In this document: piece by piece, positions 22,632 through 29,485 of the stretch
How the letters are laid out: each line of letters opens with the position of its first letter
How positions within the stretch are numbered: the first letter of the stretch is position 1
Assembly: GCA_910579935.1 (NCBI GenBank)
Contig: CAJTVQ010000044.1
Span: 1 to 33,589 of the forward strand
Origin: an uncultured Lachnospiraceae bacterium
GTDB lineage: Bacteria > Bacillota > Clostridia > Lachnospirales > Lachnospiraceae
Length of the DNA: 33,589 bases
Reading direction: 5' to 3'
Program-made: the position numbers and the translations under genes
The notes under the pieces: generated by a model
What the model was told of the DNA's origin: nothing
Seen by the model: the letters and a program-made list of their open reading frames with translations, nothing else
The model's database searches: none

Positions 22632-23014
22632 ATGAAGTATTTGGAAAATTTCAATCAAAAATATCCTCCGCAGACAACCGGGTTATCTACAGGAAAGCTG
22701 TTTACATATCGTTAGGAACTGTTAAGAAATAAATCTTTACATTTGACTTGTCTGAGTCCGCAAATGCCACGTTGTCATCAGTCGTCGATGCCCGCATCGA
22801 CTCCATCTTCCGCCTTGCCTTTGTGAACTCATCCTGCGTCAAAGTGTAAAGTTATTTCTTAACAGTTCCTTACTATAAAAAGCCAAGAGCAAAAGCAACA
22901 ATCATTCTTTTGACAGGCGGGATTGGGCTATCCGATTTACTTTATTTTCAACAAAAATATACAGAAATACATGACGGAAGTATAGATAAACTCATAGGTG
23001 TTTTGGGGGATTAA
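22632..23014 (+). pseudogene. Alpha/beta hydrolase interrupted by a MITE
   Basis: ATG 22632 opens MKYLENFNQKYPPQ and reaches KLFTYR at 22711, where a 155-bp element interrupts. Removing the element and one TTA copy rejoins the frame exactly as FTYRYYKKPRAKATI. It then continues into TGGIGLSDLLYF, an alpha/beta-hydrolase N-terminal strand, and stops at 23012-23014. The catalytic core is absent, so there is also a large deletion. It starts just after the TetR remnant, so the two were probably one operon. Confidence 0.82.
22715..22869. mobile_element. 155-bp MITE with 32-33-bp terminal inverted repeats and TTA target duplication
   Basis: The left end (22715-22747) starts GGAACTGTTAAGAAATAA and is the near-exact reverse complement of the right end (22838-22869), differing by small indels and one substitution. 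TTA flanks both sides (22712-22714 and 22870-22872). The interior has no ORF but holds a GTCGATGC/GCATCGAC hairpin. It carries no transposase and is presumably mobilised in trans by a related insertion sequence, whose family I cannot name. Precise removal restores the interrupted reading frame, which confirms both the ends and the duplication. Confidence 0.92.
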
Positions 23015-23019
23015 ATATA

Positions 23020-23127
23020 AAATTCTATACTTGCCATTGTACCGGGAAGAAAGCATATAAAATTCTAAAGGATAGCATGGGTGAACTGTTAGATTATTTT
23101 TCAACAGGAACTATGATTGAATTGTGA
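23020..23127 (+). pseudogene. 3' fragment of an MBL-fold hydrolase gene
   Basis: The frame ending at TGA 23125-23127 reads FYTCHCTGKKAYKILKD and then GELLDYFSTGTMIEL. This matches the C-terminal HCTG-type motif and final strand of metallo-beta-lactamase-fold hydrolases. Only about 35 residues remain, out of frame with the hydrolase fragment just before it. Confidence 0.65.
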
Positions 23128-23184
23128 CTTGGCTGGTGACTTCCGGTTTGTAGAATTGCAGTTACCTGCTAATGCCCTGCATGG

Positions 23185-23283
23185 AAAGACCAGAAAAATG
23201 TATTAGGAGCAGAATTCATTGGTGTGCAATAAGCAGAACACTTTGAGACAAGGCATCCGAAATACACGTATCTCTGCGCTTGA
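23185..23283 (+). pseudogene. Unidentified coding-like remnant
   Basis: One frame reads KDQKNVLGAEFIGVQ, a stop, then AEHFETRHPKYTYLCA and a second stop. It looks like a degraded protein segment but I do not recognise it. It belongs to the decayed stretch between the TetR remnant and the SRAP gene. Confidence 0.3.
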
Positions 23284-23336
23284 GACGGGGAAGAATAAGC
23301 AGTAAGATAGAAAAAATCGTTCAGGAGAGGATTAGT

Positions 23337-23942
23337 ATGTGCGGTAGATATTATGTGGATGATGAAACGGCTAAAGAGATTGAAAAACTGGTCCGGCAGA
23401 TAGATGTAAAGAAAAGACAGGAATCCCTGCAGGCGGCGGGCAGGATAGCGGCAGGAGATATTTTCCCGGGGAAAGAGGCTCCTGTCCTGGCAGGAAGAGA
23501 CGGCTCCGTATGCTGCGGGTGGCAGCATTGGGGATTTCCCGGTTTTGATGGTAAAAAGCTGATTTTTAATGCCAGATGCGAGTCTGCCCTGGAAAAGCCG
23601 CTGTTTCGGGACAGCATCCGGCACAGGCGAATTGTAATTCCGGCATCCCGGTTCTATGAATGGAACCTGGAAAAAGAGAAATATACATTTTGCAGAAAAA
23701 ATATGCCAGTGCTGTTTATGGCGGGGTTCTGCAGACCGTATGGGGACGAGGAGCATTTTGTGATACTGACGACTGCGGCAAATGCTTCCATGAAGCCGGT
23801 GCATGACCGGATGCCCCTGATCCTTGAACCGGATGAAATCATGGAATGGGTAATGGATGATGCAAAAACGGAAAGTATCCTGCATCAAATCCCCTGCCTG
23901 CTGGAGCGGAAAACGGATTACGAACAGATGAGCCTGTTCTGA
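23337..23942 (+). CDS. SRAP-domain protein (HMCES/YedK-like)
   Basis: SRAP proteins form a protective covalent link to abasic sites in single-stranded DNA. The 201-residue protein starts MCGRYY, so the catalytic cysteine is C2. The other active-site residues are present: N78 (FNARCES), E108 (RFYEW) and H156 (HDRMP). The start at 23337 is fixed by this Cys2 and by the CAGGAGAGG site 6 nt upstream; the frame is open further upstream but should not be used. Length is normal. It is divergent from no gene and convergent with the motB/ompA-like gene. Confidence 0.95.
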   Translation: MCGRYYVDDETAKEIEKLVRQIDVKKRQESLQAAGRIAAGDIFPGKEAPVLAGRDGSVCCGWQHWGFPGFDGKKLIFNARCESALEKPLFRDSIRHRRIVIPASRFYEWNLEKEKYTFCRKNMPVLFMAGFCRPYGDEEHFVILTTAANASMKPVHDRMPLILEPDEIMEWVMDDAKTESILHQIPCLLERKTDYEQMSLF

Positions 23943-24081
23943 ACCGGACTGCATATTGGAGAGGTATACGGGTATCCCTTCCATAGAATATGACTGCACG
24001 CTGGCGCTTCATGGACAGAATGTAAGGGCATGGCTGATTTATTACCAGTCGGAAAGCCGGTGGGTATTCAATTTCAGGTAA
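23941..24081 (+). pseudogene. Short coding-like fragment after the SRAP gene
   Basis: The frame from 23941 to TAA 24079-24081 reads SIEYDCTLALHGQNVRAW and then LIYYQSESRWVF, which has the look of a real protein segment. There is no ATG or ribosome site and I do not recognise it. It may be a remnant. The rest of the 302-bp gap to 24244 holds only a hairpin. Confidence 0.3.
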
Positions 24082-24172
24082 AGAGAATGGAGAGCCGGTT
24101 TATCGGTGATGAAGTGGCAGTGAACAAAACCGGCAATATTGTCATACGAATAACGTGCAGTGGATTTACAGT

Positions 24173-24214
24173 AAACACCGGAGAAAGGATAGAAATTCCT
24201 TTTCTCCGGTGTTT
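24173..24214. terminator. Long hairpin between convergent genes
   Basis: A stem of about 17 bp (AAACACCGGAGAAAGGA against TCCTTTTCTCCGGTGTTT) encloses a 7-nt loop. T tracts on either side are short. It could end the SRAP transcript on the plus strand and the minus-strand motA/motB-like operon. Confidence 0.6.
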
Positions 24215-24244
24215 GTTACCATGGTCAAAACGCAGTTTTTTATC

Positions 24245-25129
24245 TTACTGTGCCAGTATTCCCGCGATTTTCTCAATCATTTCATCCTCTCTCAGCCGGA
24301 ATTTGATTTCCACCCTGCGGGAGGCCGCCATATCGATTTCCTGCGAGTTTTCCTTGTAAACAGGATTGCTGTAAGAGCGTCCGTTGACGGTCATAAGCTG
24401 GCGGAGCTGTTCGATTTTTTCTTCGCTCAGCCCGTTTTTCGAATCCTGACAGAAATTTGCCACTGCATTGGCACGGTTATAGGAAAGCTCCATATTGCTC
24501 TGATAACCGCCGTCCGTATCGGTATGTCCTTCAATAATGATTTCAGCGATGTAGGGGCGGTAGGCATCCTGCAAAAGCACATCAAGATACAGGGGGATGA
24601 TCTCTTTCAGAGTGTCCATGCTATCTGTCGTCAGTCTGGCGCTGTTGTAGCGGAACAGAACGTCAGAAGAGAAGGTGATGGAGCCGGTCTGCGGGTCTAC
24701 CTTCATGGTGGAGTTGCTGAACGTACTCTGTAATGCGCCGATGATATCCGTCCGTATGCCTACGATATCCTGCAGTTCGCTTTTGGTAGCGGCAAGCTCC
24801 GCCCTTGCATTGTCGATTTCCGAATATGCCTTGGCGAGCTCCGCCTCGGTCATTTCCGAATAGGCATAGGCCGCCTGCAATTGAGAGAGGGAATCCTCCA
24901 ATTCCTGATTGGACAAAGCGATTTCCTCCCGGTATTTGTCCAAATCTTCCTTGGCGGAGTTTAACTCAATGCGGGTCTGCTCCAAATCGGAGGTTTTCTG
25001 TTTATAAATGGAAAGGGTAATGGCAATCATCAGGACGAAAATCAGCAGCAGCGCTGCCATCATATCCGAGTAAGACTGCCAAAAGCTGTGCTCCTGAAAG
25101 GCTTCTCTGGTTTTACGATTCTTTCTCAT
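24245..25129 (-). CDS. MotB/OmpA-type peptidoglycan-anchored stator protein (ZorB-like)
   Basis: The 294-residue protein has one N-terminal membrane helix (about 24-42) preceded by D22 in SYSDMMAAL, the position of the MotB/ZorB proton-carrying aspartate. A coiled-coil linker follows (about 45-125), then a C-terminal OmpA/MotB peptidoglycan-binding domain (about 150-285, motif IEGHTDTDGG and later NRANAVANF). Its ATG overlaps the end of the MotA/ExbB-like gene by 17 nt, so the two are coupled. A flagellar MotB is less likely because no motility genes adjoin and the partner has a long tail. Known Zorya effectors (ZorC/D/E) are not seen beside it. Confidence 0.88.
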   Translation of the reverse strand: MRKNRKTREAFQEHSFWQSYSDMMAALLLIFVLMIAITLSIYKQKTSDLEQTRIELNSAKEDLDKYREEIALSNQELEDSLSQLQAAYAYSEMTEAELAKAYSEIDNARAELAATKSELQDIVGIRTDIIGALQSTFSNSTMKVDPQTGSITFSSDVLFRYNSARLTTDSMDTLKEIIPLYLDVLLQDAYRPYIAEIIIEGHTDTDGGYQSNMELSYNRANAVANFCQDSKNGLSEEKIEQLRQLMTVNGRSYSNPVYKENSQEIDMAASRRVEIKFRLREDEMIEKIAGILAQ

Positions 25130-26282
25130 ATAGTTCCCTCATCTGGTTAAATGTATATAACTGGTTGCTGATATCCTCGTTTAAGGTATCACAGGCACGG
25201 GAAAGTATTTCCTGCTGGTTTTTCAGTTCTTTGGAAAATCTTTCCTGACGGGTCATGGTATGGTCCAGCGTTTCCATCAGCCCGCGGCTGGCTTCCAGCA
25301 GTTCTTTGGTGGTGTTTTCCATGCTTTGGTAGTTGCGGGAATAAATCGCCTGGGCATCACATGCTTCATTCAGGGATTTTCCCAGTTTTTCAAAGTCGGA
25401 ACCCATGGTGTCGGAAAGCTGGCGGACAAATTCCCGTAAGACACGTTCCATTCCGGCGGTCTGTTCCGCGGCAGTACCCTTTAATAAATCAAGAATGGAT
25501 TTCATGGAGTTTGCCATATTTGCCTGATATACCAGCATCGCTTTGGAATTTTCATCGGCGCCGGAACCTACGGAGGGCATGACACATTCCCGGTAGCAGG
25601 AATGAAATTCGGACAGCACCTGATAGGAATATGCCATAATACTCCGGTATACGAAGTTGAACACCAGTGAGAAGAAAATACCGTATACGGAAGTATGGAA
25701 AGCCACTTTCATGCCGTCTAAAAGAGGTCCCACATTGTCGGAAATGGTGAAGATATCGTTGCCGGAAAAAGCGCCCAGACCAAGGGAAAGTCCGATAAAG
25801 GTGCCAAGGATGCCAAGTCCGGTCATGGTTCCCGAAATATTGGAATTAAAATGGGAAGCGCCAATCTGATCCAGCAGATCTTCGTTTATGTATTCTTCCA
25901 GATCACAGGTATTTGTCAGACCGCGTTTGGTTGTATAGCTTTTCATCCGTTTCTGATAGCGGATAAAGGCATCGTCCAGCTCCGGATGCTCGAACACGTT
26001 TTTCTTATCCCGGTATTCGCCCCAAAGATTTTTGCCTGCTTCCTTATATCTTTTGTATATGGAATAAGTAGCAAGGGAAAGGGCATCCACGCAGCGGGCT
26101 AGTTTCGTAAAGCTGACAGCGGAAAGAATGAACAGAATCCCGATGACCAGCAGACATCCCAAGTTGATGAAAAGGTTGGCGTAGGAGGTGATTTCTCCGG
26201 AAAATACGCCGTTAAGGTATAGAATGAAACCGAAAATCAGGAAATAAAATAAGAATAAAATAAAGTATATTTTGTTTTTCAT
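25113..26282 (-). CDS. MotA/TolQ/ExbB-type proton-channel protein (ZorA-like)
   Basis: The 389-residue protein has hydrophobic segments at about 4-27, 35-58, 150-172 and 197-218. The third carries the channel signature GTMTGLGILGTFIGLSLGLG. A long helical C-terminal tail (about 240-389) is predicted to be cytoplasmic coiled coil, as in ZorA. The start at 26282 (MKNKIY) is chosen for its AGGAGG site; a longer form from 26312 would include that site. It is first in a two-gene operon. With its partner it should form a proton-driven membrane motor, but what the motor drives is unknown. Confidence 0.88.
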   Translation of the reverse strand: MKNKIYFILFLFYFLIFGFILYLNGVFSGEITSYANLFINLGCLLVIGILFILSAVSFTKLARCVDALSLATYSIYKRYKEAGKNLWGEYRDKKNVFEHPELDDAFIRYQKRMKSYTTKRGLTNTCDLEEYINEDLLDQIGASHFNSNISGTMTGLGILGTFIGLSLGLGAFSGNDIFTISDNVGPLLDGMKVAFHTSVYGIFFSLVFNFVYRSIMAYSYQVLSEFHSCYRECVMPSVGSGADENSKAMLVYQANMANSMKSILDLLKGTAAEQTAGMERVLREFVRQLSDTMGSDFEKLGKSLNEACDAQAIYSRNYQSMENTTKELLEASRGLMETLDHTMTRQERFSKELKNQQEILSRACDTLNEDISNQLYTFNQMRELYEKES

Positions 26283-26307
26283 ATGATTCCTCCTTGGTAT
26301 TTTCTCC

Positions 26308-26336
26308 ACCATATCATATGTTGGATGGTATCACAA
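26308..26336 (-). promoter_or_regulatory. Promoter of the zorAB-like operon
   Basis: On the minus strand TTGTGA (26336-26331) and TATGGT (26313-26308) are 17 bp apart, about 25 bp before the start codon. Confidence 0.5.
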
Positions 26337-26407
26337 GAGATTGGGAAAAATCTTAATTAAAAATTAGGAATTATTGGCTGGAAATACTTTTTTTTCAGAA
26401 GGTTTTC

Positions 26408-26416
26408 TGATATGAT
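26408..26416 (+). promoter_or_regulatory. Extended -10 promoter of the spermidine-synthase-like gene
   Basis: TGATATGAT is an extended -10 (TG at 26408-26409, TATGAT at 26411-26416), 33 bp before the ATG. No clear -35 is present. Confidence 0.45.
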
Positions 26417-26449
26417 ATATTCTTGGAATATTTTGGACAGGAGGTTGGC

Positions 26450-28045
26450 ATGGAAAATATATGGAAGAATAAATACTATTTGTATGCGACGGAATTTTTT
26501 GCAGGAATGTCAGTGATGGCAGTGGAATTGGGAGCCAGTCGTCTACTGGCGCCTTATTTCAGTTCCTCGCAGATCGTGTGGACGATTATTATCGGCACGA
26601 TCATGATTGCCATGGCATTGGGAAATATATGGGGCGGCAGGAGTGCGGATAAGAATCCGGATCCGGACAGGCTGTATCTGAGGCTGATTGTGGCCGCGCT
26701 TTGGCTGGCGGCGATCCCGCTTGTGGGAAAATATGTGATTTTAGGCATATCCGCGGTGCTGGTGCTGACGGTAAACCATAATTTCCTGATTCTGGCGGGC
26801 TTTGCGGCATGTATGGTCATTTTCGTATTCCCGTTGTTTCTGCTGGGGACGGTGACGCCGTCTTTGGTGAAATATACGGTGGAAAGCCTGGATGACAGCG
26901 GCAGGACGGTAGGGACGCTGGGGGCTTTTAATACGATCGGAAGCATTATCGGGACTTTCCTGCCTACGTTTGTAACGATACCGGCGGTGGGAACTTCGGT
27001 CACTTTCCTGATTTTTGCGGGAATCCTGCTGGTGCTGGGACTGGTGTATTTTCTTACGCGGAAGGAAAAGAAAGGAGTCTGTGCCGGAGCGGTTTTGTTT
27101 TTTGTACTCTGTGCGGTTTTCGGGCATTCCGGCAGTTTTGCTTTTTGGGAGAACAGTCTGCTGTACGAAGGGGAGTCGGTTTATAATTATCTGCAGGTGA
27201 AAGAAACGGATGACAGCGTGATCTTGTCTACAAATGTACTGTTCGGCGTCCAGTCCATTATGAAAAAAGATGATTCCCTGACGGGGATGTATTATGATTA
27301 TGCGCTGGCTGCCCCGGTGATGGCGGGGGTCGGGGAGAAGGAAGATGCGGACCTTCTGATTCTTGGCATGGGAACCGGCACATATGCCAAACAGTGCATG
27401 AAGTATTTTGAACATATGGATATAGAAGGAGTGGAAATCGACCAGAAGATTACGGACCTGGCGGGAAAATATTTTAATCTGCCCGATACTGTCAAAGTGA
27501 CGACTTATGACGGGCGTGCCTATCTGCAGGCAGTGGATAAGAAATATGATGTGATCATGGTGGATGCCTATCAGGATATTACGATTCCTTTCCAGATGTC
27601 TTCGGTGGAGTTTTTCACAATGGTGCGGGAGCATCTGAAGGAAGGCGGAATTATGGTGGTGAACATGAACATGCATTCCGAGGAAGAGGGCAATATTAAC
27701 GATTACCTTTCCGATACGATTGCGGGTGTGTTTAACTATGTATGTACCGCGGATGTAAGGGGAACGACCAACCGTGAGCTGTTCGCCACACAGGATGAGG
27801 ATGCTTTTGCTTTTTTCGGAGAAAATGCGGCAAAACTGGAAGATACGGAACTTGCTGCCATGATGGGCAGGGTGGGGGATGCCCTGACGGTATATGAAAA
27901 AGGGGAATATCTGCTGACGGATGATAAGGCTCCGGTGGAACTGCTGGGTATGAGTGTCATCGACGGACTGATTCAGAAGGAAATCGGATATTATAAGGAA
28001 ATCTTCAGAAAAGAAGGAATGGAAGGACTCCTGAACGCAATGTAA
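26450..28045 (+). CDS. Membrane-fused spermidine-synthase-like methyltransferase-fold protein
   Basis: The 531-residue protein has an N-terminal membrane domain (about 10-240, seven or more hydrophobic segments, MFS-like GAFNTIGSIIGTF) fused to a C-terminal spermidine-synthase/Rossmann domain. The latter shows the nucleotide-binding LILGMGTGTYAKQ, EGVEID, YDGRAYL and VDAY motifs. Such fusions are widespread but their substrate is unclear; the C-terminal half need not make spermidine. The start at 26450 has GGACAGGAGG upstream. A terminator overlaps its 3' end. Confidence 0.9.
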   Translation: MENIWKNKYYLYATEFFAGMSVMAVELGASRLLAPYFSSSQIVWTIIIGTIMIAMALGNIWGGRSADKNPDPDRLYLRLIVAALWLAAIPLVGKYVILGISAVLVLTVNHNFLILAGFAACMVIFVFPLFLLGTVTPSLVKYTVESLDDSGRTVGTLGAFNTIGSIIGTFLPTFVTIPAVGTSVTFLIFAGILLVLGLVYFLTRKEKKGVCAGAVLFFVLCAVFGHSGSFAFWENSLLYEGESVYNYLQVKETDDSVILSTNVLFGVQSIMKKDDSLTGMYYDYALAAPVMAGVGEKEDADLLILGMGTGTYAKQCMKYFEHMDIEGVEIDQKITDLAGKYFNLPDTVKVTTYDGRAYLQAVDKKYDVIMVDAYQDITIPFQMSSVEFFTMVREHLKEGGIMVVNMNMHSEEEGNINDYLSDTIAGVFNYVCTADVRGTTNRELFATQDEDAFAFFGENAAKLEDTELAAMMGRVGDALTVYEKGEYLLTDDKAPVELLGMSVIDGLIQKEIGYYKEIFRKEGMEGLLNAM

Positions 28046-28066
28046 GCGTGTCGGGAGTCTGTTTTT
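28026..28066 (+). terminator. Terminator overlapping the end of the spermidine-synthase-like gene
   Basis: GACTCCTGA (28026-28034) pairs with TCGGGAGTC (28051-28059, one G-T pair), followed by TGTTTTT. The left arm lies inside the last codons, so the structure includes the stop. Confidence 0.7.
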
Positions 28067-28072
28067 GGTACT

Positions 28073-28432
28073 TTATTTTACATGTTTTTTGATGGCTTCA
28101 AAACTTTCCTTACTGATGACATGCTCCATCCGGCAGGCATCTTCAGCGGCAATTTCAGGGTCAACGCCTAACCGCACCAGCCAGTCCGTAAGCAGCTCAT
28201 GCCTTTCATAAATCATTTCCGCAATGGCTTTGCCCGATTCTGTCAGATAGATGAAGCCTTCTTTCGTTACCGTAATATGTTCTTTCATCCTGAGATTTTT
28301 CATGGCTACGCTGACGCTGGATTTCTTAAAGCCCAGTTCTTCGGCAATGTCCACAGAACGCACCACCGGATGGGATTTGCTCAGGATTAAAATGGTTTCC
28401 AAATAGTTTTCTGCCGATTCATTTACATTCAT
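28073..28432 (-). CDS. DtxR-family metal-dependent repressor
   Basis: The 119-residue protein has a winged helix (about 1-65, helix SSVSVAMKNL) and the DtxR dimer/metal domain (about 70-118), with no SH3-like third domain. Likely metal ligands are E12, H78 (YERHELL), C100, E103 and H104 (ACRMEH). The cysteine at the position of DtxR C102 favours iron over manganese, since MntR has Glu there (inference). It is divergent from the feo genes across 477 bp and is the natural repressor of the feoA promoter, whose palindrome overlaps the -10. Confidence 0.88.
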   Translation of the reverse strand: MNVNESAENYLETILILSKSHPVVRSVDIAEELGFKKSSVSVAMKNLRMKEHITVTKEGFIYLTESGKAIAEMIYERHELLTDWLVRLGVDPEIAAEDACRMEHVISKESFEAIKKHVK

Positions 28433-28472
28433 ATACTGATACCCCGCATTAAAATGATATACTCACAATTTG

Positions 28473-28504
28473 TTTATTTCCGCGAGCAACGAGCCAAGTG
28501 GCTG
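28473..28504 (+). repeat. Dispersed 32-bp intergenic repeat, copy 1
   Basis: The 32 bp are identical to 32467-32498. In this copy the sequence continues into an imperfect REP-like hairpin (GCCAAGTG against CATTTGGC, ending near 28520), so this is the longer version of the element. Confidence 0.85.
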
Positions 28505-28533
28505 CTTGCAGACATTTGGCGACTGCCGCGAGG

Positions 28534-28600
28534 GTCAAAAACCCCGCCCCTTGGGGCGTTTCAAATTTGATGCCCTGCTGCTTACGGCGGGGTTTTTGAC
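28534..28600. terminator. Large palindromic bidirectional terminator
   Basis: A perfect 15-bp inverted repeat (GTCAAAAACCCCGCC at 28534-28548 and GGCGGGGTTTTTGAC at 28586-28600) provides A-runs and T-runs for both strands. A second small hairpin (CGCCCCTTGGGGCG) overlaps its left arm. Its right half matches the 21904-21939 element. Confidence 0.75.
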
Positions 28601-28817
28601 TTATGAAAAACAGTATATCACATTTTTCGGGAGGCAGTAAATAGTGGAAGCATGAAGTTTTTCTAAAGTTGTTACAGTTTGGATAAATTGTTTGGTGAGG
28701 AAAGGCAACGCTACGGCCAAAGGGATTTCACGGCGGCAGATTCCGGCTGCCGGACAGGCATTTGATCCTGTTTTCTATGATTCGTTTCCGGTGAGGTTTT
28801 ATTGGTAAAAATAGTCC
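28601..28817. other. Non-coding region upstream of the feo promoter
   Basis: No ORF is supported. A CGGCAG/CTGCCG hairpin lies near 28731-28755 in a GC-richer block (about 28695-28770) that may be structured RNA or DNA. It matches no riboswitch class I can name and lies upstream of the feoA promoter, so it would not be in that transcript. Confidence 0.35.
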
Positions 28818-28846
28818 TTGACAACTAATGAGCGTTAGTATATACT
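28818..28846 (+). promoter_or_regulatory. feo operon promoter
   Basis: A perfect -35 TTGACA (28818-28823) and TATACT (28841-28846) are spaced by 17 bp. This is one of the strongest promoters in the window. Confidence 0.85.
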
Positions 28847-28849
28847 AAC
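28834..28849 (+). promoter_or_regulatory. Candidate iron-repressor operator over the feo -10
   Basis: GTTAGTATATACTAAC is a perfect 16-bp palindrome covering the -10. Its core is TTAG-N6-CTAA. A second nested dyad, CTAA-N6-TTAG, lies at 28825-28838. Position and symmetry fit repression by the DtxR-family protein encoded divergently. A Fur-type protein is less likely. Confidence 0.65.
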
Positions 28850-28909
28850 AGTGAAAGCAAATGAAAATAAAAATCAATTTCAAAAAACATTACAGAAAGA
28901 AGATGGTCA

Positions 28910-29125
28910 ATGATGCCGTTAACAATGGTAAATACCGGAGAACCTAGTGTAATACGTAAAGTCGGAGGCAAAGAGGAAACAAAGAAATTTCTTGAGAATC
29001 TTGGCTTTGTGACAGGGGGAGTGGTGACTGTCATAACGGAAATGAATGGGAATATGATAGTGAATGTTAAAGATTCCAGAGTCGCCATCGGCAAAGATAT
29101 GGCGAATAAGATTATGGTTGGGTAA
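28910..29125 (+). CDS. feoA: FeoA-domain protein (first copy)
   Basis: The 71-residue protein is a single SH3-like FeoA domain. It shows the FeoA pattern ETKKFLENLGFVTGG (helix then turn) and a final strand VAIGKDMANKIMV. FeoA is thought to bind and tune FeoB in ferrous-iron uptake. An AAAGAAG site precedes ATG 28910; the ATG at 28913 is equally possible. The second feoA starts 28 bp downstream. It is unusually short, like other clostridial FeoA. Confidence 0.9.
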   Translation: MMPLTMVNTGEPSVIRKVGGKEETKKFLENLGFVTGGVVTVITEMNGNMIVNVKDSRVAIGKDMANKIMVG

Positions 29126-29153
29126 TGTTTGGCGTTGAGGAAGGAGGCTGAAA

Positions 29154-29375
29154 ATGAGGACATTAAAGGAAATCCCCTGCGGGAGTACGGTAAAAGTAAC
29201 AAAGCTGACCGGAGAAGGTCCTGTGAAAAGGCGTATCATGGATATGGGTATTACGAAAGGCGTAGAGGTGTTCGTAAGGAAAGTGGCGCCCCTGGGAGAT
29301 CCGGTGGAAGTGACGGTCAGAGGTTATGAACTGTCTTTGCGTAAAGCAGATGCAGAAATGATCATGGTAGAGTAG
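29154..29375 (+). CDS. feoA: FeoA-domain protein (second copy)
   Basis: The 73-residue protein is a more typical FeoA (KRRIMDMGITKGVEV, then APLGDPVEVTVRGYELSLRK). It has a strong GGAGG site before ATG 29154. Paired feoA genes before feoB are common in clostridia, and the two copies differ clearly in sequence, so they probably have different roles. feoB follows after 110 bp. Confidence 0.95.
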   Translation: MRTLKEIPCGSTVKVTKLTGEGPVKRRIMDMGITKGVEVFVRKVAPLGDPVEVTVRGYELSLRKADAEMIMVE

Positions 29376-29416
29376 AATTGCTTTTTACATTTTACTCTCT
29401 GTTTTTTACATGATGG

Positions 29417-29430
29417 TTAGCTTGAACTAA
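29417..29430 (+). promoter_or_regulatory. Candidate second operator upstream of feoB
   Basis: TTAGCTTGAACTAA has the same TTAG-N6-CTAA arms as the feoA operator and lies 56 bp before feoB. It could give feoB its own iron control. A weak -35-like TTGAAC overlaps it. Confidence 0.45.
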
Positions 29431-29485
29431 TAAAAGATAGCAATATGCAATAAATGAAAAGCCATGGGGCGGAAAGAGGTAGGAT

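Noticed and set aside
22715..22869. A full insertion sequence
   Set aside because: At 155 bp it has inverted repeats but no transposase ORF, so it is a non-autonomous element.
24245..25129. Flagellar motB
   Set aside because: No flagellar genes adjoin, and the partner protein has a long coiled-coil tail unlike MotA. The lone cheV at the left end is too distant to count as context.
24245..26282. A complete Zorya defence system
   Set aside because: Only the ZorA/ZorB-like pair is present; no ZorC, ZorD helicase/nuclease or ZorE HNH gene lies nearby.
28695..28770. A riboswitch (Mg, Mn or c-di-GMP type) controlling feo
   Set aside because: Conserved core motifs of these classes do not line up, and the block is upstream of the feo promoter.
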